A stretch of 64,000 nt of DNA from RFSX01 sp965248155. Its GTDB lineage: Bacteria > Bacteroidota > Bacteroidia > Chitinophagales > Saprospiraceae. Numbering within the stretch: position 1 is the first letter of the stretch; every line of letters starts with the position of its first letter. The DNA is taken from positions 744,001 through 808,000 of the forward strand of contig CBDFIO010000001.1 of NCBI GenBank assembly GCA_965248155.1, read 5' to 3'. Positions 55,728 to 64,000 of the stretch are shown one piece after another. The notes beneath the pieces were generated by a model, which searched no databases, was not told the DNA's origin, and saw only the letters and a program-made list of their open reading frames with translations. The translations under genes and the position numbers were made by a program.

Positions 55728-56828
55728 TTAATCTAAAAGCTGGTAATTCAATTGGTTGAAACTGAAAGCCCATTCCTTGTTGATTTTCTGCATTATATGG
55801 ACCGGGACATTGTGGGTGTTCTTTACATAATCTTTCTCCTGATCGATGAGTTCTTCCATTTTTGAAAATGCTTCATCACCAAGATCTAGTTCGAGTTCTT
55901 TGTAGATTGACTTTATTGCAGACTTAGGATCATTTTCGAAATCTTCAAATTTAATCTCTGAAAGTTGTCCTTTTGGAATCAAATGTCTTTCATTAAAATA
56001 CCGATTCATCATTGAAGAATAGTAGTAGATAATTTTTTGCTCGATATCTTCTTTGGAATAATTCTGTAAAAACTGAGTTTTTATAACATGATCATACATC
56101 AAATATGTTGAAGGGTAGATCTCGTAAGGATTTCTATAAATATGTATGAATTTGGCATTAGGATATAATTCAAGAAGCTCTTTAACCCGGCCGGTATTAT
56201 GAGGATTTTTAATTAATAATTGTTTTCCATTTTGGTGAGCTGAAATCCTCTTCAGCATCCATTTATATGCTTTTTGCCAATTTCTTTTTTCTTTCTCAGA
56301 AGTACCTTCAAATATTGCAAATTTACGGTAGTAACTTTCGTTCTGAGGAAAGAAAAAACTATGGCTTGCACTGTAGCTAGAAAATGTAGACAACGGATTT
56401 TCTTCTTCTGTTGGTAGATCCAATGCAATATTAATATTGTCTTGAGGTCTTTTTCGTGGGGCAAGGGTAGCAAGATATTTCTTTAGCAAAATACCTCCCA
56501 CAAAAATCAAATTGGGTACAAAAGCATGGTAGTAGGTAAGAAAACCGAATCTTTTATCCTTTGCAAGAATATAATGCAAAAAAGTTGTGCCTCCACGCCA
56601 ATGACCAATGATAAAAACGGGATCTTTTTGTTTTTTAAGATTTCTGCTTTTCCAAAGTATTATCAGCGCATTTATTAATTGAATCGGGTAACTGAACACA
56701 CTTATTAAAGTAATTATGACAGCTGATCCAATATTTCTTGAATGCACCCCTTTGTTTTGAATAAGCAGCTTAATCCAGGAAAATGGATTACAAAACCAAA
56801 ATTGATGTATTTGATTAAGTTTAGACAT
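55728..56828 (-). CDS. Sulfotransferase family protein
   Basis: 366 residues. The PAPS 5'-phosphosulfate loop is GHWRGGTTFLHYILAKD near residues 94-110 and the 3'-phosphate motif HIYRNPYEIYPSTYL near 228-242. A basic, partly hydrophobic N-terminus (about 28-60) may bind the membrane. It transfers sulfate from PAPS to an acceptor, perhaps a glycan or lipid, and the PAP by-product would be removed by CysQ (10151-10951). It is divergent from the sortilin-like gene at 57044. Confidence 0.88.
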   Translation of the reverse strand: MSKLNQIHQFWFCNPFSWIKLLIQNKGVHSRNIGSAVIITLISVFSYPIQLINALIILWKSRNLKKQKDPVFIIGHWRGGTTFLHYILAKDKRFGFLTYYHAFVPNLIFVGGILLKKYLATLAPRKRPQDNINIALDLPTEEENPLSTFSSYSASHSFFFPQNESYYRKFAIFEGTSEKEKRNWQKAYKWMLKRISAHQNGKQLLIKNPHNTGRVKELLELYPNAKFIHIYRNPYEIYPSTYLMYDHVIKTQFLQNYSKEDIEQKIIYYYSSMMNRYFNERHLIPKGQLSEIKFEDFENDPKSAIKSIYKELELDLGDEAFSKMEELIDQEKDYVKNTHNVPVHIMQKINKEWAFSFNQLNYQLLD

Positions 56829-57043
56829 GTTTTCTTAAAAGTCAACAAAGATGAGAGTCCGTCGGCTAATTACCAAATTCCCTGGATAGTAAGTTTATGA
56901 TTCTATTTTCTTTTATGGATTTGATACAGAAACTCATAAGTCCAGTATTAAGTTTGTAAACGGATTTGATAAGATTGAACTACTATTCTTTTCAAATCGA
57001 AGAATAAAACTATATATTCATTTTCCTCTGAAAAATTATAATA

Positions 57044-60000
57044 ATGAAAAGCTATTTCACACTATTACTGACATTTTTTTTCTATTCATTAGTTGTTGCA
57101 CAATCAATTGATTTCGATCAATTTAAAGCTCTGGAATTTAGAAATATTGGGCCAGCTGGAATGAGTGGAAGAATTACTGCTATTGATGTTAATCTGGAAG
57201 ATAAAGAACATATTATCGCAGGTTCTGCTTCCGGCGGAGTCTGGGAATCGTACAATGGTGGTATATCGTGGAAACCTATTTTTGACGACCAGCCCACTTT
57301 ATCAATTGGAGCGGTAAAGATTGATCAAAGTAATCCTGATGTTATTTGGGTAGGAACCGGAGAAGGAAATCCCAGAAATTCACATAATAGTGGTGCCGGG
57401 GTTTTTAAATCTATTGATGGTGGAAAAACTTGGTCATATATGGGCTTAAAAGAAACCAAGTTGATTCATAGGATAATTATTAATGAAGCAAACCCAGATA
57501 TCGTGCTCGTTGGAGCTATGGGTTCTGCATGGGGTAAAAGCGCTCATCGAGGAGTTTATAAAACTACAGATGGTGGTAATACTTGGGAAAAGGTATTATA
57601 TGTTGACGAAGAAGTCGGGATTGCTGATATGGTCGCAGACCCTTCAAACCCTAATAAGATTCTGGCTGCAATGTGGGAATTTGGAAGAACGCCATGGGGA
57701 CTAAATTCCGGTGGTGAAGGATCAGGCTTATATCTAAGTTATGACGCTGGAGATAATTGGAAAAAATTAACGGATAAGGAAGGTCTCCCTAAGGGTATAT
57801 TGGGAAGAATGGGTCTTGCATTTGCTCCATCGAATCCCAATATCATTTATGCGCTTATTGAGGCAAAAAAGAACGGTTTATATAAAAGTGTTGATGGAGG
57901 TGAAAAATGGTCTCTCGTCTCCACTAAGAATATTGGGAATAGACCATTTTATTACGCCGAATTATATGTAGATCCCAAAAATGAAAACCGGATTTATAAC
58001 CTTTGGTCTTATGTCTCTAAAAGTGAAGATGGAGGAAAGACATTCACAAATATTATGGATTATGGTAACAATGTCCATCCGGATCATCATGCGTTTTGGA
58101 TCGACCCGGATGATCCAAATTATCTGATTGACGGAAATGATGGAGGATTAAATATTTCAAGAGATGGTGCAAAAACTTGGCGCTTCGCTGAAAACTTACC
58201 AGTCGGACAATTCTATCATGTTGATGTAGATAATGATTTTCCATATAATGTATATGGTGGCATGCAAGACAATGGTTCATGGGTGGGACCCGGGTTTGTA
58301 TTAAAAAGTGGTGGTATAAAGAACTCAGACTGGCAGGAACTTTACTTTGGAGATGGCTTTGATGTAGCGGCAAGAACTGACGATAATCGATATGGTTATG
58401 CTATGTCTCAAGAAGGAAATATTGCTATGTGGGATAAAGTAACCGGGAGAACTCAATTCATTCAACCACGACATCCGGAAGGTGAAGTGTTGCGATACAA
58501 CTGGAATGCAGCTTTAGCCCTTATGCCCGGTGAAGATTGTGGCTTGTATTATGGAAGTCAGTATGTACACAGGAGTACAGATTGTGGACAAACATGGGAA
58601 ATCATATCTCCGGATTTGACAACTAATGATTCAATTAAGCAGGATCAATCAAGAAGCGGAGGTCTTACACTTGATATAACCGGGGCTGAGAATCATACCA
58701 CGGTACTTTGCATATCACCAAGTATTCATGACCAGAATACGATATGGGCCGGAACCGATGATGGGAATATTCAGATGACCGAAGATGGAGGTACGACATG
58801 GATCAATCTGAATAGTAGAATCGAAGGACTTCCGCAGAATGCATGGATACCACAGATTGAGCTTTCGAAAATTAATGAGAAAGAGGCCTTTGTTGTAGTT
58901 AATAACTACAGGATGAATGATTGGTCGGCTTACTTATATCATACTAATGATGGAGGACTGACTTGGAAAAGGATTGTTGATGATACTGACGTAGATGGAT
59001 TTGTATGCTCCGTTCTTCAAGATCCAGAAAATGAAAACTTAATTTTTCTTGGAACTGATGTCGGACTTTATTTCTCTATAGATCACGGACAAAATTGGAT
59101 AAAATGGGAGAAAGGACTGCCATCGGTACAAATAAGGGATATGAAAATTCAAACCGATTTTGATGATTTGGTTTTAGGAACATTCGGTCGTTCATTCTAT
59201 ATCCTCGATGATATAAAAGCATTGCGCGCATTAGCAGATGAAGGTCTTAGCGCACTTAAAAAAGAATTTAGAGTATTTCCTGTAGGGACTTCCTACCAAA
59301 CGAGTTTCAGATCCTATGATGGAATAAGATTTATAGCCCAGGGAGATTTTGTCGGTAGAAACAGAACAACAGCGGCGATGTTTACAGTCTGGAAAAAACC
59401 AAAAGAAAAAAAGAAGAAAGAAAATATTGATAAAAAAGATTCAATAGACAAAGAAGAAAAAGTCGAAAACAAGAAAGGGAAAAAGAAAAAGAAAAAGGGA
59501 AAGGAAAAAGTTGAAGAAAAAGAAACTACTGAAGAGTTGAAAGTCAAAGACAAGAAGGTAGAAAAGAAGAAAAAGAAAGACGACGATCAAGTCACAATAA
59601 TGGCTACTAATACAGAAGGGGATACGCTTCGAACCTTTAAAAGGAAAATCAAAGATGGAATGAATAGGATTAATTGGAGACCGGATTCTAAAGGGGTTGA
59701 ATTCCCGAGAAGAAACGAACCACGTGAAAAGAGTGAACCCGGAGGGATGCCTATTTTGCCCGGAACTTATAAGATGATATTCCAATTTGGTGATAATAAG
59801 GACTCAACCATGCTAGAAGTCGAACTCGATCCTAGAATTGATCAGTCTTTATTCGACCCTGAAGCCAAGTATAATGCAATGAAGTCATTTAATGAAGTTA
59901 TTAAAGGCTCAACTCAAGCTTATAATAATCTTAAGGATGCTAAAAAATCCATGAAATTATATAAGGAAATCATTGATGTACAAGTGGACTCTACAAAAAA

Positions 60001-60331
60001 GGATCTTACAAAATATCATAAAGAAATAAATTCAGAAATTGACAGCTTAATGAATTTATATATGCTCCCGGTTTCAGAAAAAACAGAATACCGGGATGGA
60101 TCTAAAACTTTAACAAGTTACTTAAGATCCGGTCGAAGATATCTTTCAGCAGCAAATGGAGCACCAAAGCAAAATGGTCAGAATGCTGTGAATACAGCTA
60201 CTGAAAAGGCAAAGAAAGTTGTTGAAGGTATCAATAAATTTCTCATTGAACAATGGGCAGAGTATACATCAAAAATTAAAGAACTTCCATTAGATATTTA
60301 TAAAGAATTTGATCCGGTAGACATTGATTAG
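57044..60331 (+). CDS. Sortilin/VPS10-like beta-propeller exoprotein (intact)
   Basis: 1095 residues. The signal peptide ends FYSLVVAQ (residue 20). Two propeller halves with Asp boxes (SYNGGISW, SIDGGKTW, TTDGGNTW, SVDGGEKW, SEDGGKTF) and conserved GGMQDNGSW and GTDDGNIQMTEDGGTTW match VPS10-like proteins, commonly mislabelled as glycosyl hydrolases. Residues about 785-850 are a Lys/Glu linker. The C-terminal part has a beta domain (INWRPDSKGVEFPRR) and helices. There is no T9SS tail. It is the intact paralogue used here to diagnose the broken copy at 22786-26102. Confidence 0.92.
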   Translation: MKSYFTLLLTFFFYSLVVAQSIDFDQFKALEFRNIGPAGMSGRITAIDVNLEDKEHIIAGSASGGVWESYNGGISWKPIFDDQPTLSIGAVKIDQSNPDVIWVGTGEGNPRNSHNSGAGVFKSIDGGKTWSYMGLKETKLIHRIIINEANPDIVLVGAMGSAWGKSAHRGVYKTTDGGNTWEKVLYVDEEVGIADMVADPSNPNKILAAMWEFGRTPWGLNSGGEGSGLYLSYDAGDNWKKLTDKEGLPKGILGRMGLAFAPSNPNIIYALIEAKKNGLYKSVDGGEKWSLVSTKNIGNRPFYYAELYVDPKNENRIYNLWSYVSKSEDGGKTFTNIMDYGNNVHPDHHAFWIDPDDPNYLIDGNDGGLNISRDGAKTWRFAENLPVGQFYHVDVDNDFPYNVYGGMQDNGSWVGPGFVLKSGGIKNSDWQELYFGDGFDVAARTDDNRYGYAMSQEGNIAMWDKVTGRTQFIQPRHPEGEVLRYNWNAALALMPGEDCGLYYGSQYVHRSTDCGQTWEIISPDLTTNDSIKQDQSRSGGLTLDITGAENHTTVLCISPSIHDQNTIWAGTDDGNIQMTEDGGTTWINLNSRIEGLPQNAWIPQIELSKINEKEAFVVVNNYRMNDWSAYLYHTNDGGLTWKRIVDDTDVDGFVCSVLQDPENENLIFLGTDVGLYFSIDHGQNWIKWEKGLPSVQIRDMKIQTDFDDLVLGTFGRSFYILDDIKALRALADEGLSALKKEFRVFPVGTSYQTSFRSYDGIRFIAQGDFVGRNRTTAAMFTVWKKPKEKKKKENIDKKDSIDKEEKVENKKGKKKKKKGKEKVEEKETTEELKVKDKKVEKKKKKDDDQVTIMATNTEGDTLRTFKRKIKDGMNRINWRPDSKGVEFPRRNEPREKSEPGGMPILPGTYKMIFQFGDNKDSTMLEVELDPRIDQSLFDPEAKYNAMKSFNEVIKGSTQAYNNLKDAKKSMKLYKEIIDVQVDSTKKDLTKYHKEINSEIDSLMNLYMLPVSEKTEYRDGSKTLTSYLRSGRRYLSAANGAPKQNGQNAVNTATEKAKKVVEGINKFLIEQWAEYTSKIKELPLDIYKEFDPVDID

Positions 60332-60337
60332 CAAAGA

Positions 60338-61087
60338 ATGCTAATGAAATTAGAAGACAAAGAATTACAAGAAATAAATTTTTGGCGAGATGATCCTAAC
60401 CAGAATCCATCTGAGTTTACCCGAGGAAATATCCTTAATAAAATGCAAGAAGCAAAGCATTTTAATTATAAACTAAGTAAGTACAGAAAATTATTTCGAC
60501 AGAAGAAGAATGTTCTTGAGCTTGGTGCAGGGCAAGGCTGGGCCTCATGTTTTATGAAAAAATTCTTTCTGAAAAATGCAAACTTTACGGTAACAGATAT
60601 AAGCAAATATGCAATCGCTTCTCTTAAATATTGGGAAAAATTATTTGAAGTTGAAATCATTAATCGCTTGGCATGTAAGAGCTATGAGATTCCTTTGAGA
60701 GACGCGTCGTTCGATTTTATTTTTTGCTATGCTTCAGCACATCACTTTGTCAAAATTAAGGAGACATTAATTGAATTAAACAGATTATTGGAGCCGGGGG
60801 GTCATATTATTTTCATGTATGAACCGACCTGCTCAAAACTTCTCTATCCTTTACATTATCGGTATGCAAATAAAGAATCGTATGGCGTTCCTGAAGATGT
60901 TCTTGTTCCTTCTGAAATAAAGAAAATAGCAGAACCTATTGGATTGAAATTCAAGAATGACTATGATCCTCATCAGACTATCATTCGTTCAATATCAATA
61001 GAACTATATTTTAAAATGCTGAAGACGCTTCCATTTTTACAGAAGGTCTTACCTAGCTCATCAGACTTAGTTTTTGTTAAAACCTAG
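60338..61087 (+). CDS. SAM-dependent methyltransferase
   Basis: 249 residues from ATG 60338 (a second ATG is two codons on). Motif I VLELGAGQGWASCFMKKF near 54-71, then TVTDISKYAI, DASFDFIFCYASAHHF and LNRLLEPGGHIIFMYEP. This is methyltransferase type 11. It lies six bases after the sortilin-like gene, so they are probably co-transcribed. Substrate unknown. Its TAG stop forms a shared CTAG with the convergent MbnP-like gene. Confidence 0.87.
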   Translation: MLMKLEDKELQEINFWRDDPNQNPSEFTRGNILNKMQEAKHFNYKLSKYRKLFRQKKNVLELGAGQGWASCFMKKFFLKNANFTVTDISKYAIASLKYWEKLFEVEIINRLACKSYEIPLRDASFDFIFCYASAHHFVKIKETLIELNRLLEPGGHIIFMYEPTCSKLLYPLHYRYANKESYGVPEDVLVPSEIKKIAEPIGLKFKNDYDPHQTIIRSISIELYFKMLKTLPFLQKVLPSSSDLVFVKT

Positions 61088-61818
61088 TTGTTGGTAATAC
61101 TTTGGGTTAAGTTATCTACAAGGATATTGGCTTGATCAATTTGATTGAGATTATGAATCCGTGGATTAGCGGCGATATCATATATATCACCATTCTCAAA
61201 AACTTTTTTCAAATTGATCTCAAGACTAAATTCGCCATCATTGTTTAGGTCCGAAAATTGAACTTCTCGCATGACTTCACTGGATCCTAGATGGAGAGCT
61301 ACACCTTGTTCTAAAGTTCCATCGCCATCTAAGTCAATATTTCCTTCAATTTTTATATAAATGTATGAAGTCCAACTTGACCAGTATTCGCCTGATAAAG
61401 CAAGAGGATGATTCGAGCTATAATCAGCAGGAACTGTATTATTCATCGCATCAGTAAGACCGATATTAAAACTAATTTCGCTTGCACTTGATCCTTCAGT
61501 ATCCCGCAACACATAGTTATATCCATTTTCAGAACTCTCAGAATCTATATTCGCCATCGTAAGATCGATGTATTCTACTTCTGCAACTTCAGTTGATTCT
61601 CCACCAGAAAGTAGATTTACTTCTGAAATGTAAAAACTGAATCTTGTAATATTAAATGTCTCACCAGTGGGATATGTATACTCATCAAACATTATAAGCG
61701 GGCTGTTATCATACTTTAATTTAAAATTAAGCATGAGATTTTCTTCATCTGTTCCGCATGAAGTAAATAATAGCACAAGAACTATAACGAAGCCAGGGAG
61801 TAGGGATTTGAGATTCAT
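61084..61818 (-). CDS. MbnP-like lipoprotein
   Basis: 244 residues from ATG 61818 (a frame from 61854 adds 12 residues ahead of the signal peptide). Lipobox FTSC (Cys21). The MbnP domain shows LMLNFKLKYDNSPLIMFDE, ITRFSFYISEVNLLSG, VEYIDLTMAN, SFNIGLTDAMNNTVPADY and GEYWSSWTSYIYIKIEGN. MbnP proteins bind copper with a redox-modified tryptophan made by a partner MbnH peroxidase. No mbnH is in the window; the IS1595 element begins 67 bases upstream of this gene, at the side where partners could have been. Confidence 0.85.
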   Translation of the reverse strand: MNLKSLLPGFVIVLVLLFTSCGTDEENLMLNFKLKYDNSPLIMFDEYTYPTGETFNITRFSFYISEVNLLSGGESTEVAEVEYIDLTMANIDSESSENGYNYVLRDTEGSSASEISFNIGLTDAMNNTVPADYSSNHPLALSGEYWSSWTSYIYIKIEGNIDLDGDGTLEQGVALHLGSSEVMREVQFSDLNNDGEFSLEINLKKVFENGDIYDIAANPRIHNLNQIDQANILVDNLTQSITNN

Positions 61819-61884
61819 TGAAGTTATTTTATTGCTAAGAGAACGTGGTTTCAATTCAAAAAGATCTCGAATGTCTTAAATATT

Positions 61885-62932
61885 TATGACTATCGGATTG
61901 CTTGCACAAGACACTATAATTTCGTATCTTTCTAATTATTAGACACTTAGTTATGAAGTTACAAGATTTTTTCAAAAAGTATCCAGATGAAGCAAGCTGC
62001 AAAGCTCACTTTAAAGCAGAAAGAGATAGACAAGGAGTTATTTGTAAGCGTTGCCAATCTCAAGAGCATTATTGGCTATCCACAAGAAGTCAATACCAAT
62101 GTAAATCCTGTAAGTTTAGAACGACTTTACGTAGTGGAACATTACTACATAAATCTCAGCTACCCTACTACTATTGGTATTTTGGAATGATGATGCTTAC
62201 CAGCACAAAAAAGAGTTTTTCTGCATTAGAAATACAAAGACAGTTAGGTCATCCCTATTATGAGCCTATTTGGTATATGCTTCATAAAATACGTCACTCT
62301 ATGGGTAGGCGAGATGATAATTATCTTCTTGGTAATCAAGTTGAACTTGATGAAGGTTTCTTTGAAATAGTTCCCAACAAAGAAAGACGAGATCAAACCG
62401 TAATAGAATTAGAAAACAATGATGGAAAATATAAGAGAGGTAAAGGAAGTCAAAAGCAAGCAATAGTATTGGTTATGGCTGAATCAATATCTGTGGAACC
62501 TACTAAAAAATACAGGCACAAAACCAATAAAAAAGTGAGATACATTAAAATGAAATTACTAGATGACCTTAGCAAAGAAAGCACCAATGCACAAGTAGAA
62601 CAAGCTATTGATACAAAAACATCTGCAATAACAGACGGAGCTAATAACTATAATGATTTAGCAAACAGCCTCACTGACCATAAAGCTGTGGTAATAAAGG
62701 ACAAGAAAGAGACTCGTAAAATTCTGCCTTGGGTTCATATAGTCATAAGCAATGCCAAAAGATTGCTGTTAGATGTGCATCATTCCATTGGTGAGCAATA
62801 TCTGCAAAGTTATCTCGATGAGTTCTGCTATAAGTTTAATAGAAAATACTTCAATTCTGTATTCGATAGAGTTGTAACTAACTCTGTATCTGTAAAATGG
62901 GAGGTAAATATGTAATTAATCCGATAGTCATA
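61885..62932 (+). mobile_element. IS1595-family insertion sequence
   Basis: Bounded by perfect 15-bp inverted repeats, TATGACTATCGGATT at 61885-61899 and its reverse complement at 62918-62932, with the transposase gene between. The repeats reach to within about 50 bases of the coding ends. No unambiguous 8-bp target duplication is seen; both flanks are A/T-rich. Length about 1.05 kb. Confidence 0.9.
61953..62915 (+). CDS. IS1595-family (ISXO2-like) transposase
   Basis: 320 residues. The N-terminal zinc ribbon (CKRCQSQEHYWLSTRSQYQC with CKSCKFRTTLRSGTLLH, residues about 31-65) and the helical region to about 120 are typical. The DDE-type domain has NQVELDEGFFEIV (first Asp), AITDGANNYNDL (second Asp) and WVHIVISNAKRLLLDVHHSIG, then LDEFCYKFNRKYF. 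All key blocks are present and the frame is unbroken, so the element may be active. Confidence 0.93.
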   Translation: MKLQDFFKKYPDEASCKAHFKAERDRQGVICKRCQSQEHYWLSTRSQYQCKSCKFRTTLRSGTLLHKSQLPYYYWYFGMMMLTSTKKSFSALEIQRQLGHPYYEPIWYMLHKIRHSMGRRDDNYLLGNQVELDEGFFEIVPNKERRDQTVIELENNDGKYKRGKGSQKQAIVLVMAESISVEPTKKYRHKTNKKVRYIKMKLLDDLSKESTNAQVEQAIDTKTSAITDGANNYNDLANSLTDHKAVVIKDKKETRKILPWVHIVISNAKRLLLDVHHSIGEQYLQSYLDEFCYKFNRKYFNSVFDRVVTNSVSVKWEVNM

Positions 62933-63124
62933 TAATTTTTTTTATAAAATGTCGGCTTTACTGATAATATTTATCAATTCTAAATAAATATTTCTTTTAC
63001 TCAGCTTGATAATGAGAGGAGCTAATATAAAACCCAAAACTCGCAACAGAAATCCGAGGTCTTTAATATGTAAATGTATTTAATTTTTTCAGGGTTTTCA
63101 TTCCGTTTTCAACAAAATTTCATA

Positions 63125-63140
63125 GGCTATGTGTATAGCC
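63125..63140. other. Perfect small hairpin downstream of the IS1380-like gene
   Basis: GGCTAT and ATAGCC pair around GTGT. It lies 50 bases past the transposase stop and has no U run on the minus strand, so it is not a standard terminator. It may mark the end region of the IS1380-like element. The gap 62933-63189 holds no gene that I can see. Confidence 0.4.
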
Positions 63141-63189
63141 CCCCTTACTCCAAATGAGTTTTTTTTTGCAATTCCAGTAAATCCTTGTT

Positions 63190-64000
63190 TTAAATTTTTA
63201 AAATTTTGTATTCTTGGTTTGAGAAAACCTGAAGTATTTTCTCTCTGGCGTGATTTACAAAAGTTGTAGCCACAGTAATGTAACGAAAACAAACCGTTTT
63301 GACTCTCATTTTAAGACTAATATTTGGAGTTTTATTTTTCACCAAAATTACTTTTGTCCACTCAAAAAGAATTAAGCATATCGCCATTAAATACATAAAC
63401 GCAGTATTGGTATCCAAATCCATAAAAGGCAAGTGTTTCAAGTTGAAATCACTGATTAAGAATTTGTTAGAATTCTCCGCATCGCCTCGTTGGTTGTAAA
63501 ATTCGATAATTTCTTGATTTGAAAAAACTAAATTGTTGGTCATTATTCCATAATAATTGTAAGGGGTCCCTGATATAAAATCGATTTGCTGGTCTTTTTT
63601 TAGAGATCTTGTAAGCACAATTCTATAAGAAAATCCCCCATTAAAAGGGGTGTAAATTAGTGATGCAACTTCTTTTATTTCGTTGTTGATTTCCTCTTTT
63701 TTCCAATCTTTAATTTTTCCACATAAAGAGATGAACTTTTGGGAACTGATGTTTCTAATATAAAAGTTAGTCGCCTTTTGGCTAACCAGTTCAATGACTT
63801 CTTTTTGATAAGATGCAGAGTCTGCTCTAAAATGTTCTATTTTTATTTGATTGTCGCTCAGGTTTTTAAAACATCTTTCTAGTGTTTCAAATTGTTTATA
63901 CTTTGCAGGGGTGTTGCCGTTATGGTTTTCAATATGCACAGGTAATCTGCCTATGAAGGCGAAATTGGGATGGTAGGCTTTAGTGTTTTTATAGCTTTTT
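63190..64000 (-). CDS. IS1380-like transposase, C-terminal part (5' end outside window)
   Basis: The frame is open to the window edge, so only the last 269 residues are seen; GTG 63939 is internal. The region upstream reads KNTKAYHPNFAF then GNTPAKYKQFETLE, the IS1380 pattern. The second catalytic Asp lies in IEHFRADSASYQKEV; the acidic YNQRGDAENSNKFLISDFNLKHLPF block holds the final Glu. Hydrophobic and basic helices close the protein. The visible part is intact. Family assigned by motif; IS4-type relatives are possible. Confidence 0.8.
   Translation of the reverse strand, partial: KSYKNTKAYHPNFAFIGRLPVHIENHNGNTPAKYKQFETLERCFKNLSDNQIKIEHFRADSASYQKEVIELVSQKATNFYIRNISSQKFISLCGKIKDWKKEEINNEIKEVASLIYTPFNGGFSYRIVLTRSLKKDQQIDFISGTPYNYYGIMTNNLVFSNQEIIEFYNQRGDAENSNKFLISDFNLKHLPFMDLDTNTAFMYLMAICLILFEWTKVILVKNKTPNISLKMRVKTVCFRYITVATTFVNHAREKILQVFSNQEYKILKI

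Noticed and set aside
59314..59785. Phe/Ser-rich minus-strand open frames
   Set aside because: They are the antisense of the lysine/glutamate-rich linker of the sortilin-like gene.
1..64000. tRNA, rRNA and CRISPR loci
   Set aside because: I looked for cloverleaf-like conserved T-loop sequences, rRNA motifs and regularly spaced repeats and found none; a covariance-model search would be needed to exclude small RNAs.

Overview
The window is about 64 kb of AT-rich DNA from a member of the Bacteroidota, probably a Saprospiria- or Chitinophagia-like aquatic lineage. This rests on type A and type B Por (type IX) secretion sorting domains, many Ser/Thr/Asn-rich lipoproteins, large sortilin/VPS10-type beta-propeller exoproteins, fused DAHP synthase/chorismate mutase type II, DUF4159/BatA-type proteins and weak Shine-Dalgarno signals. 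The species cannot be named from the sequence alone. There are no rRNA or tRNA genes and no CRISPR array.

Layout. 1-1002: C-terminal third of alanyl-tRNA synthetase. 1116-4558: a dead sortilin-like exoprotein gene, split by an 805-bp IS1-family element with an exact 9-bp target duplication and further broken by two frameshifts and a nonsense codon. 4613-11588: DUF1684 lipoprotein, S9 peptidase, and a glycosyltransferase / O-antigen-ligase / cysQ operon. 11634-16345: M1 peptidase, then a neuB-neuA-like pair for a nonulosonic acid. 16342-18076: ECF sigma factor with a membrane-anchored partner. 18377-22700: a cobalamin riboswitch ahead of btuB, a DUF4465 (BtuH-like) surface protein carrying a T9SS sorting tail, and an M19 dipeptidase. 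22786-26102: a second sortilin-like gene with one frameshift at a T run. 26156-31004: small lipoproteins, Kbp-like LysM protein, ruvB, DUF3467 protein, methyltransferase, TerB-like and PspC proteins.

31214-35304: a Phe/Tyr operon (pheA, aminotransferase, tyrA, DAHP synthase/chorismate mutase) with 4-nt gene overlaps. It is preceded by an unannotated 17-codon leader peptide whose residues 9-16 are YFWFFFYY, followed by a perfect 9-bp terminator hairpin and nine U. This is a textbook transcription attenuator. 37124-47659: a nine-gene branched-chain amino acid cluster, leuA-leuC-leuD-leuB-ilvD-ilvB-ilvN-ilvC-ilvA, with no such leader. 47661-55653: DUF4159 protein, a dihydroorotase-like protein lacking the metal-binding HxH, a BatA/VWA membrane protein and a 1327-residue T9SS type B repeat protein. 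55728-61854: sulfotransferase, an intact sortilin-like exoprotein, a methyltransferase and an MbnP-like lipoprotein. 61885-64000: IS1595-family element and the C-terminal part of an IS1380-like transposase running off the window.

The two amino-acid operons diverge around one TPR-like gene. Convergent genes are packed so tightly that three pairs share overlapping stop codons in a TTAG or CTAG tetramer.
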